Origin: CAXSEA01 sp964235675
GTDB taxonomy: Bacteria > Armatimonadota > Armatimonadia > Armatimonadales > Capsulimonadaceae
Length of the DNA stretch: 6,693 nucleotides
Assembly: GCA_964235675.1 (NCBI GenBank)
Contig: CAXSEA010000206.1
Coordinates: 1 to 6,693, forward strand
Direction: 5' to 3'
Position numbers and translations under genes: made by a program. This document shows, piece by piece, positions 1 through 5,768 of this stretch. The stretch's first letter is position 1. Every line of letters starts with the position of its first letter. Under the pieces are notes generated by a model, which saw only the letters and a program-made list of their open reading frames with translations, made no database searches and was not told the origin of the DNA.

Positions 1-71
1 TGCGCCTGCTCCAGCCCCAGCTTGATGACGGCGGCGATATCCGGCTCGTCCTCGACCAGGAGAATCCTCAT
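1..71 (-). CDS. Response regulator, N-terminal fragment (receiver domain)
   Basis: Only the first 23 codons are in the window; the rest lies beyond the left edge. The peptide starts MRILLVEDEPDIAAVIKLGL, the classic opening of a CheY-like receiver domain: a hydrophobic first strand (ILLV) followed by the acidic EDE cluster that binds Mg2+ near the phospho-acceptor aspartate. The phospho-acceptor itself and the output domain are not visible. The opening resembles OmpR/PhoB-type regulators, but that is inference. The ATG is directly preceded by AT-rich sequence with no purine-rich ribosome-binding site; a TATAAC hexamer (minus strand) sits four bases before the ATG. The foreign-looking AT-rich region therefore begins practically at this start codon. 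Confidence 0.85.
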   Translation of the reverse strand, partial: MRILLVEDEPDIAAVIKLGLEQA

Positions 72-177
72 AATGTTATATTATGGGGTGTGGATGAAGA
101 AACGATGAAAGAACCTATTCGTCATAGAAAACTATTGGAGCTTGCTCAAGCGAACTATGAAAGGCACTTAAGTTGCT

Positions 178-315
178 GTAGAGGCATCCCACTTAGACGA
201 GCAAACCTTCCGCTTCAACAATCGAGGATTGAATGACAGCAAAAGGTTCTTGACAGTAGCGGGCGATGTTGATGGTAAGCGTCTAGCTTACAAGGAGCTG
301 ATTCACCAGGATTAA
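178..315 (+). pseudogene. IS1595/ISXO2-family transposase remnant (3' end)
   Basis: This frame encodes about 45 residues ending in TAA, including HLDEQTFRFNNRGLNDSKRF and GKRLAYKELIHQD. The pattern (L)DE-x-FRFNNR, then RF, then GKRL-x-Y-x-EL matches the C-terminal end of IS1595/ISXO2-type DDE transposases as I know the family. An in-frame TAA at 169-171 blocks the frame upstream, and no start codon or catalytic DDE core is present, so this is a dead fragment of an element that would normally encode some 200-300 residues. Another frame starting at 105 is open through HRKLLELAQANYERHLS and ends at a TGA after about 43 codons; it may be a frameshifted earlier piece, but I cannot show that. No terminal inverted repeats or target duplications were found. 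The TAA overlaps the stop of the convergent toxin-like gene. Confidence 0.6.
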
Positions 316-623
316 GATTGTCTGACAAAGCCCATATTCTTTGCTCGGCGTGCCTTGACAACTTTATCGTATTCGTTGTGAGTACCTAACCAGCCCCATT
401 CGATTATATCTTCAGAGGTTTTTCCGCCGAGTGCTCGATACCCCTCTGAAATACGCACAGACCACAACGATTTGTTGTTGCCTATATTCAATTCTTTGAA
501 CTCTAAGCTGTTGTGATTAGGATTGATTTTCCATAATTTATATGATTCTCGTGCTGCTTTTCTCACTTGAGGATGCAGCTTTCGAAAAGCAGTACGGAAC
601 CCCGGAGTAAGTTTTGAGCGCAC
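312..623 (-). CDS. RelE/ParE-like toxin
   Basis: The protein has 103 residues, typical of RelE/ParE-superfamily toxins, which are mostly small ribosome-dependent mRNA interferases or gyrase poisons. It opens with an amphipathic helical stretch (F9 to L30, KLHPQVRKAARESYKLW). Next comes NPNHNSLEFKEL (34-45), then the strand pair SVRISEGYRALG (55-66), and finally IIEWGWLGTHNEYDKVV (73-89). The SVRI..GYRA strand with R57 and R63, and the late H82/Y85, are where such toxins keep substrate-contacting basic and aromatic residues; assigning them as active-site residues is inference. The start is GTG, with AGGT about ten bases upstream. It lies 5 bases after the stop of the preceding 110-residue gene, as expected for an antitoxin-toxin pair. 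The toxin target cannot be read from the sequence. Confidence 0.7.
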   Translation of the reverse strand: MRSKLTPGFRTAFRKLHPQVRKAARESYKLWKINPNHNSLEFKELNIGNNKSLWSVRISEGYRALGGKTSEDIIEWGWLGTHNEYDKVVKARRAKNMGFVRQS

Positions 624-628
624 TGCAG

Positions 629-961
629 TTACCTAATTTCAACAGTGTTTCCTGCTCGCGACTCAGCCATTATTTCATCGAAAATATCTTCTAGTACATC
701 GTGCGACGATGCGTAAAGAGAATCCCAGGCAGCCTCATCGTCTATAAGCTGGTCATTTGCAACATCGTTTGCAAGCGGTTGACTTTCGCTAATGTTGAAT
801 CCGCCACTCAGCTGTTTGTTTGCCAAATCTCCTACGTGAGTCTTAAAAGCGTATTCTGATATATTGTACGCCGTCGAAGAAAGATTGACCCGTCTTTCGT
901 ATGCGCTACGTGAAATAGGCTCAACTTTATTTTGCGGGGGCATCGCCGCTGCTGCTGTCAT
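629..961 (-). CDS. Probable antitoxin-like protein paired with the RelE-like toxin
   Basis: The protein has 110 residues and is acidic towards its C-terminus. The last third (about 77-109) reads AAWDSLYASSHDVLEDIFDE and then IMAESRAGNTVEI. The pattern W-D-x(3)-(A/S)-S-x-D-x-L-x(8)-E-x(3)-G-x-T resembles tails found on proteins encoded directly upstream of RelE-type toxins, where the region wraps the toxin. That and the 5-base gap to the toxin gene are the basis for the call. The first 70 residues are polar and low in complexity (TAAAAM, several Asn/Ser/Gln runs), and I see no ribbon-helix-helix or helix-turn-helix DNA-binding domain, which is unusual for an autoregulating antitoxin. The start at 961 overlaps the upstream gene by 35 bases; an internal ATG at 943 (Met7) would shorten the overlap to 17. 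Which start is used is unresolved. Confidence 0.55.
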   Translation of the reverse strand: MTAAAAMPPQNKVEPISRSAYERRVNLSSTAYNISEYAFKTHVGDLANKQLSGGFNISESQPLANDVANDQLIDDEAAWDSLYASSHDVLEDIFDEIMAESRAGNTVEIR

Positions 962-1319
962 TGCTGGTTACCTCCGTTGGAGCCTGTTGTTGCGGAAAAA
1001 GCTCATCAAGAGCAGCTCTGTACTCTCGTGGATCGCCGGAATACGTATTAGGCGTTCTGTTGGCATACACTCGCCGCAAGAACTTAGCCCGTTTCTCCCA
1101 AAACTCCATCATTCGCATGAAATTGTCATGCGATAAAATTACACGAACGCTTGGCTTTGATACCTTTTGACCGTTATCGTAAAAGTCGTAACCAAACACT
1201 AATCCGACTTCGGTATCTCCTAGCTCAAAAAAATTGTTGTTGGCATAAACTGTCTTGATCTCAGGGTCAGACACATTCATTGCTGCAATATTGGGGGTCG
1301 GCTTCTGCTCCTCTGTCAT
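927..1319 (-). CDS. Hypothetical 130-residue protein, weakly DUF3467-like
   Basis: I do not recognise this protein with certainty. The core (about residues 20-88) begins EIKTVYANNNFFELGDTEVG, continues VGLVFGYDFYDNG, then PSVRVILSHDNFMRMMEFW. A (V)YAN strand, followed by a (D/E)V-x-L-x-FG strand, then R-V-x-(L/M)-S plus a helix, is the order seen in DUF3467 proteins; the match is by eye and weak. The C-terminal region (95-130) is Pro/Gln/Ser-rich and probably disordered. There is no signal peptide or membrane segment, so it should be cytoplasmic. It begins two bases after the stop of the 60-residue gene and overlaps the antitoxin-like gene, so all four genes should share a transcript. A role in or beside the toxin-antitoxin unit is inferred from position only. 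Confidence 0.6.
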   Translation of the reverse strand: MTEEQKPTPNIAAMNVSDPEIKTVYANNNFFELGDTEVGLVFGYDFYDNGQKVSKPSVRVILSHDNFMRMMEFWEKRAKFLRRVYANRTPNTYSGDPREYRAALDELFPQQQAPTEVTSNDSSSGDAPAK

Positions 1320-1321
1320 GC

Positions 1322-1504
1322 CTACTTCTCGCCCTTCTGCCGCCTGACAGTTTCCCGTTCAATCTGCTCTCGCTGCATAGCCTCGTCAACCTGCTTTGGG
1401 TCGGCTGATACCACGGCACGCAGGGCACTGCGGAAGGTCTTTTCGGCTTCTTGCGGGTTATCCGTTCGAAAATCAGATATAGTGGTCGTTCGTGGTCTTG
1501 ACAA
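1322..1504 (-). CDS. Small charged hypothetical protein, first gene of the toxin operon
   Basis: This is a 60-residue unrecognised protein. It starts SRPRTTTISDFRTDNPQEAE after the initiator and ends in a highly charged helical segment (QVDEAMQREQIERETVRRQK, about 38-57), probably a single helix or short coiled coil. No membrane segment or signal peptide is seen. I chose the TTG at 1502-1504 because a strong GAGGGG ribosome-binding site lies exactly 5 bases upstream. The nearby ATG at 1507-1509 is in another frame and abuts the GAGGGG with no spacing. The gene stops two bases before the next start. Its place at the head of the operon suggests a part in the same unit, but no function can be given. 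A short chance ORF remains possible; the packing and the ribosome-binding site argue against it. Confidence 0.55.
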   Translation of the reverse strand: MSRPRTTTISDFRTDNPQEAEKTFRSALRAVVSADPKQVDEAMQREQIERETVRRQKGEK

Positions 1505-1509
1505 TGCAT

Positions 1510-1515
1510 CCCCTC
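1510..1515 (-). promoter_or_regulatory. Ribosome-binding site GAGGGG deciding a TTG start
   Basis: Read on the minus strand, GAGGGG lies 5 bases before TTG at 1504-1502. It is the clearest Shine-Dalgarno match in the toxin operon, and it selects the TTG over the out-of-frame ATG that touches it. Confidence 0.6.
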
Positions 1516-1641
1516 ATTGACAGAAAAAGCCCTTGGGCGGTTACTCTATTGAGCCTCATCACCTCACCAGTGCCAGAGAGTCACAAACCGCGCCAAAAGG
1601 CAGGCACTATGTATACCTTACATATGCCCCTATATATTACC

Positions 1642-1654
1642 ATTTGTTACAAAT
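1642..1654. repeat. Short inverted repeat ATTTG-TTA-CAAAT in the AT-rich promoter region
   Basis: A perfect 5-base inverted repeat with a 3-base spacer; the hexamer TTGTTA also occurs twice, ten bases apart (1645-1650 area and 1654-1659 area). It sits about 140 bases upstream of the first gene of the toxin operon, within the most AT-rich stretch. Operator sites of toxin-antitoxin operons are often such small palindromes, but no DNA-binding protein is evident in this operon, so the role is conjecture. An inverted repeat this short can occur by chance in AT-rich DNA. Confidence 0.25.
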
Positions 1655-1792
1655 TGTTATGCTATCGCGTAAATTCGCCTGGGCAAGAAGAGTGCCATTT
1701 TCTAAGTAGCTGAAAACGACAGCCCTTGACAGACGTTGAATTTGCGGTCTGCCAAGTATATAACCACCAAATATAAGATAGCGCTTTGTGTC

Positions 1793-1812
1793 AGCCGACT
1801 CAGTACCCGGCT
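1793..1812. repeat. Inverted repeat AGCCG/CGGCT downstream of the HD-GYP gene
   Basis: AGCCG (1793-1797) pairs with CGGCT (1808-1812) around a 10-base loop. It follows the larger palindrome at 1823-1840 when read from the minus-strand HD-GYP gene. No run of T follows on the minus strand, so a canonical intrinsic terminator is not supported. Confidence 0.3.
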
Positions 1813-1817
1813 ATAGA

Positions 1818-1867
1818 CTTTTCCTTCCCGACCGGGAAGGTGGCGCGAAGCGACGGATGGGTTCTTG
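1818..1867. repeat. Probable dispersed intergenic palindromic repeat
   Basis: Immediately after the HD-GYP stop, the minus strand reads CCCATCCGTCGCTTCGCGCC and then an 18-base palindrome-like hairpin (CCTTCCCG, 2-base centre, CGGGAAGG; plus-strand 1823-1840), followed by AAAAG. In one frame this would encode THPSLRATFPVGK. That peptide signature is familiar from spurious ORFs called over dispersed intergenic repeats in many bacterial genomes, which is why I call it a repeat and not a gene. It may act as a 3' stabilising hairpin for the HD-GYP transcript. Copy number cannot be judged from one window. Confidence 0.4.
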
Positions 1868-4012
1868 TCACGCCGCGCGCTCCAGCTTCATCTCCGTCAT
1901 CATGGCGACGAACTGCTCCGCCAGCATGGGATCGAATTGCGTCCCGGCCTTTTTGGCGATCTCCGCGAGGGCGACGTCTCGGGGAAGGCCTTTGCGGTAG
2001 GGGCGGTCGCTGGTCATGGCGTCGTAGGTATCGGCGAGGGCGAGCAGCCTGGCCATGATCGGGATTTTTTCTCCGGCTAAGTTGTCGGGGTAGCCAGTGC
2101 CGTTCCAGTTTTCGTGGTGGTGGCGGACTCCCGGCAATGTCGCGGCAAGGGCGGGGACTTTTCGGACGATCACCTCGCCCAAGGCGGGGTGGGTTTCCAT
2201 GATTTTCCGCTCGTCGTCGTTCAAGCGCGCCGGCTTTTTCAGGATGGCGTCGGGGACGCCGATCTTGCCGACGTCGTGCAGCGTTCCCGCAGTATATATC
2301 AGGTTGATTTCCGCCGGCGGCAGGCCGACCCATCGGGCCAGCTCGGCGGCGTAGGCGGCGACGCTTTGGGAGTGGCCGCGCGTGTAAGGGTCTTTGGCGT
2401 CGACCGCAGCCGCCAGCGCCTGGATGGTGGCGAGGCTTTCGTCTTTTAGGTATTTGTGCAGCTGGAACGGGTTGGAGGACTCGTCCGCGCCGGGGACGCT
2501 GTCGAAGCGGCAGACCTGGTTGCGCCCCATCTGCTTGGCACAGGCCAGGGCAAGCTCGGCGGCCAGAACAAGGCCTTCCACCTCGCTCGCGTGCGCCCCC
2601 AGCTCCGCGCAGCCGACGCTGACAGTCAGGCCGCTTTCATGAAATCTGGCTCCCAGCGTGTTCTGAACCGAACCCCGAAGCCGCTCCCCGAACTCGGCGG
2701 CTTGGGCGAGATTGTGGCGCGGCAGCAGCGCGGCGAACTCACCGCCGCCGTAGCGCGCGCAACCGGCGATCTCCGGCATCTGCTCGCGTAGCAGCCCGGC
2801 GATCATTAGCAGCGCGACATCGCCGCCGCTGTGGCCGTAATGCTGGTTGTATTCCTGGAAATGGTCGATATCGATCAAGATCACGGAAAGCGCTTCGCCC
2901 GATTGCGCGCAGCGCTGGCCTTCCCGCGTCAATCGCTCCTGAAAGCTGCGATGGTTTTCCAGTTCGGTGAGCGGGTCGATGTGCAGCAATGCCAGCAAAC
3001 GCTCCTGGCTGGCCCGCATGGATGCGGACATCTCGTTGAACGTGCTTTGCAGCAGGCCGATCTCGTCGCTGCGCTGCACGGCGAACTTTTCCGGCCATTG
3101 TCCGGCGCGCAGTATGCGGGCGGCCTGCACGATGCCGTCGAGTGGGCGAATCAAGCTTTGCGCGAGGCCGATTCCGGCGGTGAGCGCGATCAAAAGCGTG
3201 GCGACGGTAATGACGGCGAAGGCGAAGCGGGTGCGGTAATAGACGGTCATCGCTTGATCGTAGCTTCGCAGCGTCACGAACGACATCTTCGACGCGTCCG
3301 ACGCTCCGGGCAGCGGGCCGCTCAGGGCGATATAGCGTCGGCCTTTCAGCGAAACGATCTGCGCGGCCTGGCGCGGGGTGGGAATGCGCGGCGGCAGCGG
3401 CAGCGACGCGCCGACAACCGAGCCGTCGTAGACGAAGGCGACGTCGCTGCCGAGCGATGTTTGCAGCTGGCCCGCGAGGCGCGAGTCGATTGAGCGGCAG
3501 GTGGTCAGCGACCCCCAGACATAGTCGCCGATCTTGATGGGAACGCAGACGCAGAGCATCAAGCGGTTCTGATCGCCCAGCACGCCGCTCCAATTCGCTC
3601 CGCCGAGGGCGGCGTTGATGCCGGGCTTGAGAAAAGCGCGGTCTTTCTCAGCCGTGCCCAAGCCGCTGGCTCCGCTCACCGATGCGTCCCGGTTGGTCAC
3701 AATCACCGCGTCGACATCCAAAAGGCGCTTGTACTCGCCCGCGCTGTCGGCGAAGGTGTGCGGGTCGTTCGATCCGGTGAGTTGGCGCGTGCCGGACTGG
3801 CTGGCGAGCAGCTGGGATTGTTCGCGCAGCTTGGCGGTGCCGTCGGTGAGCAGCAAGGAAAGCAGCCCGCTTGCCGCGCGCTGGTCGCCGCGAATTTCCG
3901 CCTGGCTTTGCCGGCTCCAAACGGTGCTGAGAGCGATCAGCAAGACCGCCGCGATGATTGCCGCCGTGCCGCCGACCAGCAGCAGGATTTTAGTTTGGAG
4001 CGACAGGCGCAT
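1868..4012 (-). CDS. Membrane sensor with HAMP, degenerate GGDEF and HD-GYP domain (c-di-GMP phosphodiesterase)
   Basis: The protein has 714 residues. A first membrane helix (about 9-31), a periplasmic sensory region (about 32-262, Cache-like by layout), a second helix (about 263-284) and a HAMP linker (about 285-338, LIRPLDGIVQAARI to DEIGLLQSTFNEM) precede a GGDEF domain (about 339-505) and an HD-GYP domain (about 520-714). The GGDEF signature is GGGEF (422-426): its metal-binding third residue is Gly, DxLTGLxN reads DPLTELEN, and no RxxD inhibitory site precedes it, so it is probably not a working cyclase. The HD-GYP motifs are intact: HDVGKIG (HD at 579-580), HHHENWNGTGYP (631-642), and ADTYDAMTSDRPYR (660-673). 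The expected reaction is hydrolysis of cyclic di-GMP to pGpG or GMP, controlled by a periplasmic signal. Its ATG follows the cupredoxin gene by 12 bases with only a weak AGGG upstream, so it is likely translated from that shared message. Confidence 0.93.
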   Translation of the reverse strand: MRLSLQTKILLLVGGTAAIIAAVLLIALSTVWSRQSQAEIRGDQRAASGLLSLLLTDGTAKLREQSQLLASQSGTRQLTGSNDPHTFADSAGEYKRLLDVDAVIVTNRDASVSGASGLGTAEKDRAFLKPGINAALGGANWSGVLGDQNRLMLCVCVPIKIGDYVWGSLTTCRSIDSRLAGQLQTSLGSDVAFVYDGSVVGASLPLPPRIPTPRQAAQIVSLKGRRYIALSGPLPGASDASKMSFVTLRSYDQAMTVYYRTRFAFAVITVATLLIALTAGIGLAQSLIRPLDGIVQAARILRAGQWPEKFAVQRSDEIGLLQSTFNEMSASMRASQERLLALLHIDPLTELENHRSFQERLTREGQRCAQSGEALSVILIDIDHFQEYNQHYGHSGGDVALLMIAGLLREQMPEIAGCARYGGGEFAALLPRHNLAQAAEFGERLRGSVQNTLGARFHESGLTVSVGCAELGAHASEVEGLVLAAELALACAKQMGRNQVCRFDSVPGADESSNPFQLHKYLKDESLATIQALAAAVDAKDPYTRGHSQSVAAYAAELARWVGLPPAEINLIYTAGTLHDVGKIGVPDAILKKPARLNDDERKIMETHPALGEVIVRKVPALAATLPGVRHHHENWNGTGYPDNLAGEKIPIMARLLALADTYDAMTSDRPYRKGLPRDVALAEIAKKAGTQFDPMLAEQFVAMMTEMKLERAA

Positions 4013-4024
4013 GACCGGGAAACC

Positions 4025-4609
4025 CTATTTTCGCGTCAGACTCACGGCGAGCGGCGCGTTCGAGTCAGTGATATCGACCGGCTGGGTCGCCGCCGCGCCG
4101 CTTTCGTGCCAGGCGTGCAGGATATAGTGCCCAGGCGGGACATTGGCGATATGGAATGCGCCGCTCTTGCCGCTGACCGCGTAATAGGGGGTGTCCACGA
4201 CGAGTATAAACGCGCTCATGTCGGAGTGAACGCTGCACAAAAGCACGACCTCGCCCGTTTTGTCGAACGTGACGCTTTTGCTCGCGCCCTGCGGGTACAT
4301 GCCGAGATCGAATTTTTTCGCCTGGTAGAAGGCGAAGACGTTGTGGAACACGGTGTCGTGGTTGGGAAAATCGACTTTGGTGCCCTTCGTAACCACGGTG
4401 ACATGCGGCAGGAACATCTTGTTGCGCTGATCGATCATCGCGTGGGGCAATGGCGTCGAAGGCGCGCCGCCTTCCAGATAGACGACCACGTTTTCCGCGC
4501 CCGAGCTTTTGCCGCCCAGCATCGCTTTGCCTTCCAGGAGCGACGCGCCCGCGGACGCTCCGAACGATAAAAGCAGAGTGGCGGTTAGAAGAGAGAGTAG
4601 TTTTGCCAT
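4025..4609 (-). CDS. Periplasmic cupredoxin-like protein (plastocyanin/MauL-like methylamine-utilization family)
   Basis: Taken from the ATG at 4607-4609 the protein has 194 residues and opens with a Sec signal peptide (AKLLSLLTATLLLSFGASAG), cleaved near residue 20-22. An ATG further upstream would add 17 residues ahead of the signal peptide and is less likely. The cupredoxin fold follows (about 25-138). FPNHDTVFHNVF (81-92) supplies a histidine (H89), and LLCSVHSDMSAF (123-134) supplies C125, H128 and M131, spaced C-x2-H-x2-M. That is the arrangement of a type 1 copper site in this branch of the family. The last 55 residues (AFHIANVPPGHYILHAWHES) look like a carboxypeptidase-regulatory-type beta sandwich. 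Annotation pipelines often name such proteins methylamine utilization proteins, but no other mau gene is here. It likely binds copper in the periplasm as a small electron carrier or sensor. It heads an operon with the HD-GYP protein. Confidence 0.82.
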   Translation of the reverse strand: MAKLLSLLTATLLLSFGASAGASLLEGKAMLGGKSSGAENVVVYLEGGAPSTPLPHAMIDQRNKMFLPHVTVVTKGTKVDFPNHDTVFHNVFAFYQAKKFDLGMYPQGASKSVTFDKTGEVVLLCSVHSDMSAFILVVDTPYYAVSGKSGAFHIANVPPGHYILHAWHESGAAATQPVDITDSNAPLAVSLTRK

Positions 4610-4761
4610 GATTTGATCGTTCCGCAAATACCGCGCGGATACTGTTATAAATATTGGCAACGCCAGTACCTGTCTTTAGCTTCGGTTCGCCTGATGCACT
4701 AATCGGACATGGAAAAACCGCCGATAATTCGGAGAAGTCGATTTCGGAGGGGGCAGTTATC
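4610..4761. promoter_or_regulatory. Divergent promoter region, cupredoxin/porin
   Basis: These 152 bases separate the start of the cupredoxin gene (minus) from the porin-like gene (plus) and must carry both promoters. An AT-rich core around 4644-4656 (TTATAAATATT) offers TATAAA on the plus strand and TATAAC on the minus strand; neither has a convincing -35 at normal spacing, so exact promoters are not assigned. TTGGCAACGCCAG nearby is a small imperfect palindrome. Shared control of both directions is plausible. Confidence 0.45.
4746..4753 (+). promoter_or_regulatory. Ribosome-binding site GGAGGGGG of the porin-like gene
   Basis: GGAGGGGG lies 8 bases before the ATG at 4762. It settles the start in favour of the ATG that begins a clean signal peptide, instead of the open frame running back to 4654. 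Confidence 0.75.
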
Positions 4762-5757
4762 ATGCTTCGTGGCATCGCCGTTGCGGCAGCCCTATTCTCT
4801 TTATTTGCTTTTCCCCTAGGCCATGCCTGGGCGCAGTCGCCGTCGAGCACGACAGTGGAGATCAATCTTGACGCCCGCGCCGGGGGCGGCGGCGCGAGTA
4901 AAAAGGAAAACAACGGGCAGATTTACAATCGCACGGTTCGCATCAATTCGGCATTCACTCCGAATTTGGGCGTTCATTTCTTTGGTACGGAAAAGGCCTT
5001 GGGCAGCTCGGTGCAGGAGGCATCGCTGGTGGGCAGTCTCGGCGCGCAGCAGCTTCAAGCCGGCATTGTCCGCCTGCCGTTCGGAATCTACAACTACCAG
5101 GAAACCTACGCCTCCGGCATAATCGACTACGCGATGCCGCGAGTGGACTACCGGTATAACTCGGTCGATTGGGGCGTGCCCGGCGTGCAGTTCTCTGGAG
5201 GCGTGCCGAAGCTACGGGTCGAGGCCGCCGGGTTCGGCGGACGCTCGTATGGGGTTTGGGAAAACGAGGCGAGCGTCGGCGGAGCGGCCGTGCGTCTCCA
5301 GACATACACAAACAACGGCTTTATCTTCGGGGCGAGCCGCTGGGACGGCATTCAGGAAACGCTTCCCACGCCCAAGGGCACAAACGCGCCCGTGCATTTG
5401 AATGGGCTCGATATGCGCTTCACGCAAGGCCATTGGCTGCTGCGCGGCGAGTACATCGCTGGAGAATTGTCCGGCAATCAGATGCACGGCGCTTATCTGG
5501 ACTCCTACTACCGCTTACCGAGGTACCAGGCCTGGACACTCGCCTCCCGCATCGAGGATCTGCGTCCCGGCGGCGGCTATCCCGCCGCGCATCAGTTGAC
5601 TCTCGGCGTGCGCTATGTCGCCACTCCGAACTGGACCCTCACCGTGAACTGGCGGCGCAACAACATGAGCGACGCCTATGCCACAACATGGACTCCTTAC
5701 TCCGGGAGCGGAGCGCTGTTGTTCCAGGCGTACTATCGCATCCGGCTGGGCCAGTAG
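4762..5757 (+). CDS. Outer-membrane porin-like beta-barrel protein
   Basis: The protein has 331 residues with a signal peptide (MLRGIAVAAALFSLFAFPLG, then HAWAQ) and likely cleavage after AWA (residue 24). The mature part alternates polar and hydrophobic residues with many Gly, Tyr and Trp, as in transmembrane beta strands: LQAGIVRLPFGIYNYQETYA, HWLLRGEYIAGEL, LTLGVRYVATPNWTLTVNWR, ALLFQAYYRIRLGQ. The LRxPFG-x-YNYQE strand-and-turn recalls phosphate-selective or general porins, but the family cannot be fixed by eye. The C-terminus ends LGQ and lacks the usual terminal Phe of many barrels. No other domain is seen. The gene is divergent from the cupredoxin/HD-GYP operon and stops 11 bases from the stop of the convergent mocA-like gene. 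The substrate is unknown; a role in passing a metal or small substrate linked to the cupredoxin is only inferred. Confidence 0.75.
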   Translation: MLRGIAVAAALFSLFAFPLGHAWAQSPSSTTVEINLDARAGGGGASKKENNGQIYNRTVRINSAFTPNLGVHFFGTEKALGSSVQEASLVGSLGAQQLQAGIVRLPFGIYNYQETYASGIIDYAMPRVDYRYNSVDWGVPGVQFSGGVPKLRVEAAGFGGRSYGVWENEASVGGAAVRLQTYTNNGFIFGASRWDGIQETLPTPKGTNAPVHLNGLDMRFTQGHWLLRGEYIAGELSGNQMHGAYLDSYYRLPRYQAWTLASRIEDLRPGGGYPAAHQLTLGVRYVATPNWTLTVNWRRNNMSDAYATTWTPYSGSGALLFQAYYRIRLGQ

Positions 5758-5768
5758 CCAGCCCGATT

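Larger units (their letters stand above)
1505..1867. other. Gene-free stretch upstream of the toxin operon
   Basis: No convincing gene is visible on either strand. The 5' part (1505-1570) is leader for the minus-strand operon. The centre (about 1610-1680) is the most AT-rich part (TATATATTA, TTGTTACAAATTGTTA) and is the best place for the operon promoter, though no well-spaced -35/-10 pair stands out. The far end (about 1790-1867) carries two inverted repeats just beyond the stop of the HD-GYP gene, listed separately. TTGACA occurs on the plus strand at 1726-1731 without a matching -10. Confidence 0.6.

Noticed and set aside
864..1136. Plus-strand ORF of 90 codons opposite the toxin operon
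   Set aside because: Antisense to two tightly packed genes, with no ribosome-binding site or family resemblance.
1492..1713. Plus-strand ORF of 73 codons in the gene-free stretch
   Set aside because: No ribosome-binding site, no recognisable motif, Cys/His/Tyr-rich composition typical of chance frames, and it starts inside the opposite-strand operon.
1726..1762. Sigma-70-type promoter on the plus strand (TTGACA with TATATA)
   Set aside because: The spacing of 25 bases is too long and no gene follows on that strand.
1823..1840. Intrinsic terminator for the HD-GYP gene
   Set aside because: The hairpin is strong but is followed by AAAAG, not a T-run, on the minus strand, and its centre is only two bases.
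2831..3493. Plus-strand ORF of 220 codons
   Set aside because: It lies wholly antisense to the GGDEF/HAMP region, whose motifs fix the real frame; its Arg/Gly/Ala-rich product is a GC-rich shadow.
4065..4913. Minus-strand ORF of 282 codons
   Set aside because: Out of frame with the cupredoxin, whose copper-ligand motifs are clear, and antisense to the porin start.
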